A stretch of 64,000 nucleotides of DNA from Croceibacterium aestuarii (GTDB lineage: Bacteria > Pseudomonadota > Alphaproteobacteria > Sphingomonadales > Sphingomonadaceae). The position numbers and the translations under genes are program-made. Shown in pieces: positions 54,941 to 63,630 of the stretch. A model generated the notes under the pieces. It worked only from the letters and a program-made list of their open reading frames with translations, ran no database searches and was not told where the DNA came from. Position 1 is the first letter of the stretch, and the number at the start of each line of letters is the position of its first letter. The stretch lies in contig NZ_CP131039.1 in NCBI RefSeq assembly GCF_030657335.1, positions 124,001 to 188,000 on the forward strand, read 5' to 3'.

Positions 54941-54989
54941 TTGTCCGAGGTCAAAAACCGTCATCCCGGCGCCAATTGACGCCGGTCAA
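54941..54989. promoter_or_regulatory. Fnr-type boxes between ligAB and the DUF6644-like pair
   Basis: TTGAC-GCCG-GTCAA (54976-54989) is a perfect palindrome of the same class as the ccoN box. TTGTC-CGAG-GTCAA (54941-54954) differs from the consensus by one arm base. The perfect box is centred about 93 bp from both the ligA and the 55076 start; the other is about 58 bp from ligA. Confidence 0.65.
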
Positions 54990-55075
54990 AGTCAACAAGC
55001 GGGATTTGCGCCAAGCCTCCGGGGTCGAGGGCAGCGGGAGAATTCCGCCCCTTTTCGCCTCAGGAGGGGAAGACG

Positions 55076-55612
55076 ATGGGAGAGTGGTTGTTCGAACTGA
55101 CCGAAAGGCTGCGCGACACGCAGCTGGTCGAATTTTCGTTGTGGGTGACCGACTGGCCGCTCGCGATCTGGCTGCAGAGCCACTTCCTGGCTATCCCGGG
55201 ATTCCAGACGCTGCATATCCTGGCCATCGCCGTGCTGTTTTCCAGCGTGCTGATGCTCAACATGCGCATCTGGGGCTTCACCGGCAAGGACCAGGATCTC
55301 GACGCGGTTTATCGCCGCTACGTGCCGTGGAGCTGGTGGGCTGCGGCCTTCCTGATTGCCAGCGGGATCATCCTCCTGATCAGCGAGCCGGTGCGCAACA
55401 TGGTCAACGCGATCTTCTGGATGAAGATGACGATGCTCGTCGTCGCGATCGCTGCCAGCCTGGCGTTCCAGCGCGCGGTGCGGGTGCAGATGCGCGCCGG
55501 AGCGGCCAGCCTCGAGGCATCCGGCGCGCTCAAGGTCGGCGCAGTTGTCCTGACCTTGCTGTGGTGTGCGGTCATCATGGGTGGGCGCTGGATCGCCTAC
55601 GCGCCGGTTTAG
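55076..55612 (+). CDS. Four-helix membrane protein (DUF6644-like), first of a pair
   Basis: A 178-residue membrane protein with about four helices. The first 40 residues are soluble/amphipathic (LTERLRDTQLVEFSLWVTDWPL). AIWLQSHFLAIPGFQTLHILAIAVLFSSVLMLNMRIWGF has two His on adjacent helix faces, as seen in heme-b-binding membrane proteins. RYVPWSWWAAAFLIASGIILLISEP and further helices follow. It looks like DUF6644 (recollection). Its sister follows 13 bp later. The two possibly form one quinone- or heme-related unit; that is inference. Confidence 0.65.
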   Translation: MGEWLFELTERLRDTQLVEFSLWVTDWPLAIWLQSHFLAIPGFQTLHILAIAVLFSSVLMLNMRIWGFTGKDQDLDAVYRRYVPWSWWAAAFLIASGIILLISEPVRNMVNAIFWMKMTMLVVAIAASLAFQRAVRVQMRAGAASLEASGALKVGAVVLTLLWCAVIMGGRWIAYAPV

Positions 55613-55625
55613 GGGGTACACGAAC

Positions 55626-56135
55626 ATGACAAATCCAACCGTCTGGGAAAATATCCAGAACACGTCGCTCGGTGCGGGCATCGCCGGATCGGAATGGTGG
55701 TTTCCGACCATCGAGACGGTCCACGTCATCGCGCTCGTCACCGTTGTCGGGGTGATCGCGGTGATGGACCTGCGGCTGCTCGGCCTGACTTCGCGCGGTC
55801 GATCGGTCGTGGCAATGGAGCGCGACACCGTGCCGCTGGTCTGGGGCGCCTTCGCGGTCGCACTGTTCACCGGTTCGCTGCTGTTCGTCAGCAAGGCGGC
55901 GACCTATATGGCCAATCCCTTCTTCCTGTGGAAGATGGGGCTGATGGTGCTGGCCGGCATCAACATGGTGATCTTCCACCGGGTGATTTCCAAGGGTGTC
56001 GACGAATGGGGCCAGCCGGGCCACGCGATTCCCACTGCGGCCAAGGTTTCCGGCGTGCTCTCGCTGGTGCTGTGGATGCTCATTCCCCTGTGCGGCCGTA
56101 TCGTCGGCTTCACGCTGGGCGTCTATTACAGCTAG
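55626..56135 (+). CDS. Four-helix membrane protein (DUF6644-like), second of a pair
   Basis: A 169-residue paralogue of the previous gene: same order of helices, with GSEWWFPTIETVHVIALVTVVGVIAVMDLRLLGLTSRG matching the HFLAIPGFQTLHILAI ... MRIWGF part. FLWKMGLMVLAGINMVIFHRV holds an additional His. ATG 55626 chosen because the membrane part starts shortly after; the open frame reaches back to 55566 inside the previous gene. Function unknown. Co-transcribed with its neighbour. Confidence 0.65.
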   Translation: MTNPTVWENIQNTSLGAGIAGSEWWFPTIETVHVIALVTVVGVIAVMDLRLLGLTSRGRSVVAMERDTVPLVWGAFAVALFTGSLLFVSKAATYMANPFFLWKMGLMVLAGINMVIFHRVISKGVDEWGQPGHAIPTAAKVSGVLSLVLWMLIPLCGRIVGFTLGVYYS

Positions 56136-56280
56136 CGAGCAGGCGCCTGCTGCATGGCGCTGTCGGCCCCCCGCCGGCAGCGCGTCGTGGCGTTGGCAGG
56201 CGCTGTTTCGAACCCCCGCTTAGTGAGACCGCACACGGCGGCGTCGACCATGTGGCGCCTCCACGCACTCCCCGCAGAAA

Positions 56281-56324
56281 AAATTCTTGAGTCGCGGAAT
56301 TAATATTCCTAGTGTCAGGAATAT
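56281..56324. promoter_or_regulatory. Tandem TetR-type operator upstream of TonB receptor gene
   Basis: A perfect inverted repeat ATATTCCT-(6)-AGGAATAT spans 56303-56324. Directly upstream, a weaker copy AAATTCTT-(6)-CGGAATTA spans 56281-56302, so two 22-bp units lie head to tail. The same pattern occurs between the TetR gene and the MBL gene (62589-62610). Confidence 0.75.
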
Positions 56325-56347
56325 AAGGTTGCTTGGGAGAGGCATAC

Positions 56348-58813
56348 ATGTCCGCGAAATTTCTGTTCGGCGCGTCGCTCGGCGCGCTCTGCGCCTTTGC
56401 CGGTTGCACGCCTGCGCTGGCTCAGGATACGCCCCCGTCCGCCGAAGAGCAGGCAAGCGCCGACCAGGCCGGCATCGCCGATATCGTGGTTACCGCGCAG
56501 CGGGTCGAAGAAAACAGCCAGCGGGTACCCGTGGCGATCGACGTGATCGCCCCCGCCGAGCTGGTTCAGCAGAACGTGATCCGCGCCGAAGATCTCTCGC
56601 GCGTCACACCCTCGCTCTCCGCTTCGGGCGGCGGCGGTCCGACCACGGTGTTCTTCGTTCGCGGCGTGGGCAACGCCACGGTCAACGGATATTCGGATCC
56701 GGCGATCGCGTTCAATTACGACGGCGTCTACATCGGCCGTCCGACGTCCACCTCGGGCGTGTTCTACGATCTCGAGCGGGTCGAGGTGCTCAAGGGGCCG
56801 CAGGGAACGCTCTACGGCCGCAACGCTACAGCGGGCGCGATCAACGTCATTCCCAACCGACCGAAACTCGGCGAGACCTCGGGCAACTTCATGCTCGGCT
56901 ATGGCAACTACGACTGGCTCACCGGCCAGGCCGCGATCAATGTGCCGGTCGGACGCGATGTCGCAGTGCGGGCAGCGGCGAGCGTCTCGCGTCACGACGC
57001 GTTCCAGAGCGACGGCACCGGCAACCAGCGGGAATACGCGGGGCGCTTGCAGATATACGGCGAACCGACGGCCCAGCTGGATCTACGTCTCGCCTTCGAC
57101 TTTTCGCACCAGGGCGGCGCAGGAAGCAGCGGGTTTTACCTGGGCGCGGTGGACCCTACGTTCGGACCGACGGGATTTGCAGGCTATCAGTTCACGCCGT
57201 CGGGCTTCTCCGATCAGCAGGGGCTGCTCGACCCGGCCTCGAACGCCTACCTTGCGTCGCGCTTCATTGCGCAGGCCGGCCGCGCCGGCGCCGTGGTCGA
57301 CGGCGTGCCGTACAACCACAACAACTACTGGGGCGTCACCGCTGAACTCAACTACCAGACCGACGCAGGGACGTTGACGATCCAACCCGCCTATCGCGAG
57401 TCGCGGATCGATTACGCATTCAACGGGGTGTTCCGGCAGGGCGTCACCAAGGAGAAGGACACGCAGAGCAGCGTCGAAGCACGCTGGGCCGGCGACTTCG
57501 GCACGTCGGTCGACTACCTGCTGGGTGCGATCTACTTCGACGAGAGTATCAACGCGACCGCGCGCTACAACCAGCAGACGCTGTCCCCCTATCAGGACTT
57601 CTCGACGGGGACCGAGAGCTGGGCCGGCTTCGGCAAAGTCACATTTCACCCGACCGAAGCGCTTAGCCTAACCGCCGCGGGACGTTACACGTCGGACCGC
57701 AAGACCTTCGACGGAACCTCGAACGTCTACATCCTGTTCTGCGGCAATCCCGAACCGCCGCAGGATTTCTGCCCGACCCTGCCGTTCATTCCGCTCGCTT
57801 CGACCGAAGCCGAACTGCGCTCGTTCTACGCTTCGCAGGGCGTTCCGATCACGCCGGTCCCGCTTTTCGTGCTTCCGCCATTTGCCGGCGGCTCGCAGAC
57901 CGCGCCCTTCGTACTGCTTGCGCCGATCGCGATCGATTCCGGCCTCAAGAACGACAAGTTCACCTATCGGCTCGCCGCGCAGTACGATTTTTCGCCGCGT
58001 AACATGATCTATGCGAGTTACGAGACGGGCTACCACGCTGGCGGTTTCTCGTTCGCTCGCGGTGTCGAAACCTACGAACCGGAAACCATCAGGGCCTACA
58101 CGATCGGTTCGAAGAACCGCTTCCTCGACAACAGACTGCAGCTCAACGTCGAGGCGTTCCTGTGGAAGTACAAGAACCAGCAGTTCAGCCAGTTCGGCTA
58201 CGATCTCGGCAATCCGCCCTCGACCGTCTTCCTGACGCGCAACATCGGCGACAGCACGATCAAGGGCTTCGATGTCGACGTGGAGTTCCTGGCGACCGAG
58301 AACACGCTGATCTCGGCCAACGTCCAGCGCCTCGACACCAAGTACGACAGTTTCACCTATTTCGCCCCGAACCAGGGTCTGCCGCCCAACACGACCTGCC
58401 CCTTCTCCCCGACCACCCAGACGACCCCGGGGGGCACGATCGCCGTCTTCGAGATCGATTGTTCCGGCAACCCGGCGTTCAACTCGCCGAAGTGGTCCTT
58501 CAACCTCAGCGGCCAGCAGACCGTGCCGATCGGAAACGATTACAAGGCGGTGCTGGTGGCGGGCACGCGCTATCGCTCGTCGAGCTACTCGTCGGCCGAC
58601 TATCTGCCCTACCTGCAGGCCCAGGCGACTTACGTCAGCTATGCTTCGGTGACCTTCGGGCGCGAGGACGACAGCCTGTACCTCACGCTCTACGTCAACA
58701 ATATCGAGGATAACCGGCGGCTCGTCGGCGGAACCACGAATGCGGCGGGACTGATCGCAGCGTCGGCAGAGCAGCCGCGAACCTATGGTATACGGCTCGG
58801 CGGCAACTTCTGA
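56348..58813 (+). CDS. TonB-dependent outer membrane receptor
   Basis: An 821-residue receptor. Signal peptide to about residue 26 (LCAFAGCTPALAQ). Plug domain: IADIVVTAQRVEENSQRVPVAIDVIAPAELV, FFVRGVGNATVNGYSDPAIAFNYDGVYIGRP, VLKGPQGTLYGRNATAGAINVI. The C-terminal barrel ends in a Phe after RTYGIRLGGNF. It is a sphingomonad-type receptor for organic substrates rather than a classic siderophore receptor (judged from context). ATG 56348 is preceded by GGGAGAGG. A TetR operator lies 24 bp upstream. Confidence 0.92.
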   Translation: MSAKFLFGASLGALCAFAGCTPALAQDTPPSAEEQASADQAGIADIVVTAQRVEENSQRVPVAIDVIAPAELVQQNVIRAEDLSRVTPSLSASGGGGPTTVFFVRGVGNATVNGYSDPAIAFNYDGVYIGRPTSTSGVFYDLERVEVLKGPQGTLYGRNATAGAINVIPNRPKLGETSGNFMLGYGNYDWLTGQAAINVPVGRDVAVRAAASVSRHDAFQSDGTGNQREYAGRLQIYGEPTAQLDLRLAFDFSHQGGAGSSGFYLGAVDPTFGPTGFAGYQFTPSGFSDQQGLLDPASNAYLASRFIAQAGRAGAVVDGVPYNHNNYWGVTAELNYQTDAGTLTIQPAYRESRIDYAFNGVFRQGVTKEKDTQSSVEARWAGDFGTSVDYLLGAIYFDESINATARYNQQTLSPYQDFSTGTESWAGFGKVTFHPTEALSLTAAGRYTSDRKTFDGTSNVYILFCGNPEPPQDFCPTLPFIPLASTEAELRSFYASQGVPITPVPLFVLPPFAGGSQTAPFVLLAPIAIDSGLKNDKFTYRLAAQYDFSPRNMIYASYETGYHAGGFSFARGVETYEPETIRAYTIGSKNRFLDNRLQLNVEAFLWKYKNQQFSQFGYDLGNPPSTVFLTRNIGDSTIKGFDVDVEFLATENTLISANVQRLDTKYDSFTYFAPNQGLPPNTTCPFSPTTQTTPGGTIAVFEIDCSGNPAFNSPKWSFNLSGQQTVPIGNDYKAVLVAGTRYRSSSYSSADYLPYLQAQATYVSYASVTFGREDDSLYLTLYVNNIEDNRRLVGGTTNAAGLIAASAEQPRTYGIRLGGNF

Positions 58814-58841
58814 GCCGCGAATCGCCCGATGGAGTGAACAA

Positions 58842-59750
58842 ATGCCCGTTAGTGTGACCGACCTTCAATATGTCTCGCTCGCCGTGCCGGACCTGGCCGC
58901 GGAACGGGAATTCTTCGGCGAGAAGTGGGGGCTGATCGAGGTCGCGGAAGAAGACCGCAAGGTCTACTTCGCAGCCGAGGGAAGAGCGCATCCCTACGTC
59001 ATCGTTCTGCGCGAGGATGCCGAGCGCAAGACCGACCTGGTCGGGTTCTCGGCGGGTTCGCGCGACGAGGTTCTGGCAATCTTCGAGCAGGTGAAGGCGG
59101 CCGGCGCAAAAATTATTTCCGAGCCGGGCCCGGCGCGCGGCCCGGCGGGCGGCTTTGCCTTCCGCTTCTTCGATCCCGACGGGCGAGCCATGGAAGTCGT
59201 TTGCGAGAGCACCCCGCGCAGCTTCCGCCAGCTCGAACGCGGCGAGGCTATTCCGGTCGGCATCAGCCATGTCGTCTTCCACTCGCCCAACCACACCGCC
59301 CTGGCGGAATTCTTCGAGCAGGCGCTCGGCTTCCGTCTGTCCGACTGGATCGGCAACTTCATGGTCTTCCTGCGCTGCAACGCGGCGCATCACCGCGTCG
59401 CCATCCTTCCCGGGCCGCCGGCGCTCAATCACATCGCTTTCGACGTAAGCTCGGTCGACGAACTGATGCGCGGGCTCGCCCGCATGCACGAAAACGGCAT
59501 CAAGCTGAGCTGGGGGCCCGGGCGCCACACGGCGGGAAACAACACCTTCAGCTACTTCATCACGCCCAACGGCAACGCGGTCGAATACACCTCGGACCTC
59601 GAGGAAGTGGACGAGGAAACCTGGCAGCCGCAGACTTACGAGCCGGGCCCGCAGACGATCGATCAGTGGGGCACCGGGCGGATCATCACCGGCAATGTCC
59701 CCCATGCCGAGATGACGCCCGATAAGGGCCTATGGCAGGTTCCCGCCTGA
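58842..59750 (+). CDS. VOC-family extradiol dioxygenase-like protein
   Basis: A 302-residue protein with two VOC domains: residues 5-125 (LQYVSLAVPDLAAEREFFGEKWGL) and 140-265 (GISHVVFHSPNHTALAEFFEQALGF). Metal ligands are suggested as His in GISHVVFH, His in LNHIAFDV and Glu in NAVEYTSD. This is the type I extradiol dioxygenase (BphC/catechol 2,3-dioxygenase) architecture. It likely cleaves the catecholic product in this cluster. The ATG at 58842 is used; the frame is open farther upstream. Confidence 0.82.
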   Translation: MPVSVTDLQYVSLAVPDLAAEREFFGEKWGLIEVAEEDRKVYFAAEGRAHPYVIVLREDAERKTDLVGFSAGSRDEVLAIFEQVKAAGAKIISEPGPARGPAGGFAFRFFDPDGRAMEVVCESTPRSFRQLERGEAIPVGISHVVFHSPNHTALAEFFEQALGFRLSDWIGNFMVFLRCNAAHHRVAILPGPPALNHIAFDVSSVDELMRGLARMHENGIKLSWGPGRHTAGNNTFSYFITPNGNAVEYTSDLEEVDEETWQPQTYEPGPQTIDQWGTGRIITGNVPHAEMTPDKGLWQVPA

Positions 59751-59775
59751 CCGTGGCCAAGCGAAAGGACGGGGT

Positions 59776-60894
59776 ATGATCGGCAAGGCACTTGTCGTCG
59801 GCGGCGGAGTGGGCGGCATGAGCGCTGCACTCGCCATGACGCGCCGCGGCGTTGCCGTCGAACTGGTCGACGCCGACCCCGACTGGCGCGCCTACGGGGC
59901 AGGCATCAGCGTCACGGGGCTGTCGCTGCGCGCGTTCGACGATCTCGGCATCCTCGACGAGGTCCGCGACCGCGGATTCGTCGGCGGGGGTATTCGCCTG
60001 CGCTCGCCCGATGGCGGCGTGATCATGGAATCCCCGCCGATTCCCGCCGACGCGCCGCCGGTCGACCGCAGCGGCGGGATCATGCGCCCGGCACTTCACG
60101 ACATCATGTCGCACCGCGTTCGCGCCGAGGGCGTGCGCGTGACGCTGGGGGCGAAGATCTCGAGCTTCGAACAGGGCGGCGACGGGGTCACCGTCGAGTT
60201 CCCCGACGGCCGCCGCGAGACATACGACCTCGTCGTCGGTGCCGACGGCATCTTCTCGCAAATGCGGCAGGCGATCTTTCCCGATACGCCCAAGCCGCAA
60301 TTCACCGGCCAGGGATGCTGGCGCATCGTCGCCGACCGACCGGCCGAGGTCGATCGCGCCGAAATGTTTCTCGGCGGGCCGGTCAAGCTCGGTTTCAATC
60401 CGATTTCAGACGACAAGATGTACGCCTTCATCCTCGAACACGTGCCCGACAATCCGTGGTTCGAACCCGGCGAGCAACTCGATCACGTGGCACAGTTGCT
60501 GGCGCCGTTCGGCGGCTATGTCTCGCAAGTGCGAGCCAATCTCGGAGAGGATTCGCTCGTCAACTACCGCCCGCTCGAGTGGCTGCTGCTACCCGCGCCG
60601 TGGCATAGCGGCCGGGTCGTGCTGATCGGCGACGCCGTCCACGCCACGACGCCGCACATGGCCTCGGGCGCGGGGATGGCAGTCGAAGACGGTCTGGTGC
60701 TGGCTGAAGAACTCGAGCGCGACGCCAGTGTCGAAGGGGCCCTGGCTGCCTTCACCCAGCGCCGGTTCGAGCGCGCGCGGACGGTGGTCGAAAATTCGGT
60801 CCGCATCGGCGAGATCGAAATGTCGGGCGGCAATCAAATGGATGCGAACGCAATGCTCGGCGGCACGATGCAGAAGCTGCACGAGCCCTATTGA
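59776..60894 (+). CDS. FAD-dependent aromatic monooxygenase
   Basis: A 372-residue class A flavoprotein monooxygenase. FAD motifs: ALVVGGGVGGMSAALAMTRRGVAVELVDAD (GxGxxG), LVVGADGIFSQMR (DG) and GDAVHATTPHMASGAGMAVEDGLVLAEEL (GD). These enzymes hydroxylate phenols or hydroxybenzoates with NAD(P)H. Located between the VOC dioxygenase and an FAH-type hydrolase. Substrate not determinable. Begins 25 bp after the upstream gene. Confidence 0.87.
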   Translation: MIGKALVVGGGVGGMSAALAMTRRGVAVELVDADPDWRAYGAGISVTGLSLRAFDDLGILDEVRDRGFVGGGIRLRSPDGGVIMESPPIPADAPPVDRSGGIMRPALHDIMSHRVRAEGVRVTLGAKISSFEQGGDGVTVEFPDGRRETYDLVVGADGIFSQMRQAIFPDTPKPQFTGQGCWRIVADRPAEVDRAEMFLGGPVKLGFNPISDDKMYAFILEHVPDNPWFEPGEQLDHVAQLLAPFGGYVSQVRANLGEDSLVNYRPLEWLLLPAPWHSGRVVLIGDAVHATTPHMASGAGMAVEDGLVLAEELERDASVEGALAAFTQRRFERARTVVENSVRIGEIEMSGGNQMDANAMLGGTMQKLHEPY

Positions 60895-60905
60895 GAGGCA
60901 GCGAA

Positions 60906-61868
60906 ATGACCTACGGACTGGCCACGGTTTCGCTCGACGGAGCGACGCGCACGGTGCTCGTGCGCGGCGAGCGCTTCGTGCCCCTTCGCCATTGGGGCGA
61001 GGATCGGCCGATCGCCGAACTGCTGCGGGACTGGGATGCGGTGGTGGGACGACTCGGCGAATGGGCGGCTGACGAGGCTGCGTTTGCATCGGCCCACGAC
61101 CTCGCCTCCGCGCAGGCCGAGATGCCCTACCGGCCGGGCCAGGTCTTCTGCACCGGCGCCAATTACAAGAAGCATGTGGTTGGCCTGATCATGGGCGATC
61201 CCTCGATGCGGACGCAGGAGCAGGAGGAGGTCGATCCGGCCGAGCTCAGGGCGCGGGTCGAGAAGATGATGGACGAGCGCGCCAAGGCGCCCCCCTTCGT
61301 CTTCCTGAAGCTACCGGCCTGCGCGATCGGTCCGCGCGACGACGTGGTGCTGCCCTTCGATGTCGAAAAGCCCGACTGGGAGCTCGAACTCGGCGTCGTC
61401 ATCGGTCGGCGCGCCCACCGGGTGAGCGAGGCCGAGGCGATGAATTTCGTCGCCGGATACGCTGTCGTAAACGACGTTACCGCGCGCGAACTCATCTTCC
61501 GCCGCGATGGATCGGCAATCGGCGCCGATTGGCTCTCCGGCAAGAGCTTCCCGACTTTCCTCCCGTTCGGGCCGATGGTGGTGCCGAAGGAGTGCATCGT
61601 CGATCCCTACGACCTGTCGATGAAGCTATCGGTCAACGGCAAAGTCTATCAGGACGAGACGACGGCCGACATGATGATCTCGATCGAGCGCCAGATCGCT
61701 TATCTCTCGAGCCGCGTCGTGCTCGAGCCCGGCGACCTGATCTGCACCGGTTCGCCTTACGGCAACGGCTCGGCGTTCGGGGTCTTCCTCAAGCCCGGCG
61801 ACGTGATGGAGGCGACGATTGCGGGGCTCGGCACGCAGCGCAATACTTGCGTCGCGGAAGCCGTCTAG
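60906..61868 (+). CDS. Fumarylacetoacetate hydrolase (FAH) superfamily hydrolase
   Basis: A 320-residue FAH-fold enzyme. Core motifs: VFCTGANYKKHVVGL, PFDVEKPDWELELGVVIGRRAHRVSEAEAMNFVAGYAVVNDVTARELIFRRDG and LICTGSPYGNGS. Metal-binding Glu/Asp residues lie in ELELGVVIG. Substrates in this superfamily are acylpyruvates or 2-hydroxy-dienoates from ring cleavage. The start at 60906 lies 11 bp after the monooxygenase; an overlapping in-frame ATG is at 60891. Confidence 0.86.
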   Translation: MTYGLATVSLDGATRTVLVRGERFVPLRHWGEDRPIAELLRDWDAVVGRLGEWAADEAAFASAHDLASAQAEMPYRPGQVFCTGANYKKHVVGLIMGDPSMRTQEQEEVDPAELRARVEKMMDERAKAPPFVFLKLPACAIGPRDDVVLPFDVEKPDWELELGVVIGRRAHRVSEAEAMNFVAGYAVVNDVTARELIFRRDGSAIGADWLSGKSFPTFLPFGPMVVPKECIVDPYDLSMKLSVNGKVYQDETTADMMISIERQIAYLSSRVVLEPGDLICTGSPYGNGSAFGVFLKPGDVMEATIAGLGTQRNTCVAEAV

Positions 61869-62533
61869 CGCTTGCGCAGTCCGTCGGTAATCAGCCGGAC
61901 CACGAAATCCTCGTAGCGCTTGCCCAGCTCCTCGATATCCGCGTCGGGAGGGACGAGAAGCTCGATGAGCGGCGCTCCGGACACGAAGAAATCGCTGATG
62001 CCGACCACCGCCAAATACATGAACAGCGGGTCGAAATCGCGCAATTGCCCCTCGGCGTCGCTGTCCAGAATGCGCCGATAGTTGGCCACGGGCTGGCGGT
62101 TCCACTCGCGCATCTTGTCGCGCACTTCGGGCACTGTGGAGGAGTCGAGCTCCTCGATCATCAGCCGCTGCATGTGCTTGGCCGAGCGGGTGAAGCGGAA
62201 CGTCCCGCGGATCATGTGTTCGAGAAGCTGGAGAGGATCGCCCGGGGGAAGCGGCCGGTTGCCTTCGTCGCCGATCGTCTTGGCGACTTCGAAAAGGAGG
62301 TTTTCGCGATTGCCGAAGTAGTAGCGCACCAAGGCGGGATCGGCATTCGCGCGGCGGGCGATGGCGGTGCTCGTCACCTGGGACGGCGGCAATTCCTGCA
62401 AAAGCTCACGCGCAGCCTCGATAAGCGCGTCGCGGCCGACGCCGCTCTCGGACGCCGTCGGCCGCCCCTTGCCGCGCGATGCGGTCTTCCGTCCGCTTTT
62501 TGGTACCCCCACTGGCTTTCCGCCCTTTGTCAT
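61865..62533 (-). CDS. TetR-family transcriptional regulator
   Basis: A 222-residue regulator. HTH at residues 45-65 (LPPSQVTSTAIARRANADPALVRYYFGNRENLLFEV); a basic 25-residue N-terminal tail precedes it. The C-terminal domain is a typical TetR ligand-binding bundle. Divergent from the MBL gene with an operator-like repeat in between. Matches the operator pair at the TonB receptor gene, so it may be a local repressor for this catabolic set. Inducer unknown. Confidence 0.9.
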   Translation of the reverse strand: MTKGGKPVGVPKSGRKTASRGKGRPTASESGVGRDALIEAARELLQELPPSQVTSTAIARRANADPALVRYYFGNRENLLFEVAKTIGDEGNRPLPPGDPLQLLEHMIRGTFRFTRSAKHMQRLMIEELDSSTVPEVRDKMREWNRQPVANYRRILDSDAEGQLRDFDPLFMYLAVVGISDFFVSGAPLIELLVPPDADIEELGKRYEDFVVRLITDGLRKR

Positions 62534-62588
62534 TCGCCGAGAGTGCTACGCGGTGCGCATAACATCGACAAGAATGTCGTCGGCAAAA

Positions 62589-62610
62589 ATATTCTTGTGG
62601 CTAGGAATAA
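62589..62610. promoter_or_regulatory. TetR operator-like repeat between tetR and the MBL gene
   Basis: ATATTCTT-(6)-AGGAATAA: the same arms and spacing as the perfect repeat at 56303-56324, with two mismatches. It lies 56 bp from the tetR start and 37 bp from the MBL start. A second inverted repeat CGACA-AGAA-TGTCG sits at 62566-62579. Confidence 0.7.
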
Positions 62611-62646
62611 AGTCGATAGGGTCGTGACGAGAGGAGAGACGCAACC

Positions 62647-63630
62647 ATGGCAAATTGGCCATTCCGGCAGGGTGTGCATGAACTTGCCGACGGCATTTAC
62701 GGATATATCCAGCCCGACGGGACCTGGGGCTGGTCGAACGCCGGGCTGGTGACGTCCGAGGGCGAGACGCTGCTGATCGACACCTTGATGAGCGTCCCGC
62801 TGACCCGCGCCATGCTCGCGGACTTCGCACGGGTCCCGGGGGGCGCGTCGATCGACATGGTGATGAACACCCATGCCAACCCCGACCATTTCTTCGGCAA
62901 CGGAGTGGTCGAAGGCGCCGAGATCATTTCCACCGCCAAGACGCGCGCGGAAATGGAGGGGTTCAATCCCCAGGCGCTGGCCAATCTTTCGGCGAACTGG
63001 GAAAGCATGGGCGAAGCGGGAGAATTCCTGTTCGAAACCATGGGCCGCTATTTCGACTTCAGCGGCGTCGACGAGCTCGCCCTGCCCACCCGCACATTCG
63101 ACGCGACAATGACGCTGCAGGTCGGCGAGAAAACCGTCGAACTGACAGACCTCGGTCCCGCCCATACCGAATCCGACACGATCGCCTGGGTGAAGGAAGA
63201 CCGCACGGTCTTTACCGGCGATCTGCTTTTCAACGAAGGTCATCCGATCGTCTGGGCCGGACCGTTCGACAACTGGATTGCCGCCTGCGAGCACATCATT
63301 GCGCTCGGACCCGAGGTGGTAGTGCCGGGACATGGACCGATCTGCGATGTCGAGGGGGTGCGCACCATGAAGGGCTATTTCGAGCATCTGCGCAGCGAAG
63401 CGCGCGGCCGCTTCGAGGCAGGCATGGACTGGCGCGCGGCAGCGCGGGACATTCCGATCAAGGAATATGCGCACTGGACCGATCCGGAGCGCGTCGTCGC
63501 CAACGTCTATTCGCTCTACAAGCAGTGGGATCCCGGTCTCGACCACGCCCCGCCGCCGGTGCTGTTCGCCGAGATGAACCGCTACCGCAAGGAACACCAC
63601 GAGAAGCACGGATGCGGGCATGCCCATTGA
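62647..63630 (+). CDS. Metallo-beta-lactamase-fold hydrolase with His-rich C-terminus
   Basis: A 327-residue MBL-fold protein. The first metal motif is NTHANPDHFFGNG: HxNxDH instead of HxHxDH. The second His is in GPAHTESDT, then TGDLLF (Asp) and VVPGHGPICD (His). The end KEHHEKHGCGHAH is rich in metal-binding residues. Context suggests action on a thioester, lactone or other catabolic intermediate. The gene overlaps the next one by 11 bp. ATG 62647 has GAGGAGAG 11 bp before it. Confidence 0.85.
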   Translation: MANWPFRQGVHELADGIYGYIQPDGTWGWSNAGLVTSEGETLLIDTLMSVPLTRAMLADFARVPGGASIDMVMNTHANPDHFFGNGVVEGAEIISTAKTRAEMEGFNPQALANLSANWESMGEAGEFLFETMGRYFDFSGVDELALPTRTFDATMTLQVGEKTVELTDLGPAHTESDTIAWVKEDRTVFTGDLLFNEGHPIVWAGPFDNWIAACEHIIALGPEVVVPGHGPICDVEGVRTMKGYFEHLRSEARGRFEAGMDWRAAARDIPIKEYAHWTDPERVVANVYSLYKQWDPGLDHAPPPVLFAEMNRYRKEHHEKHGCGHAH

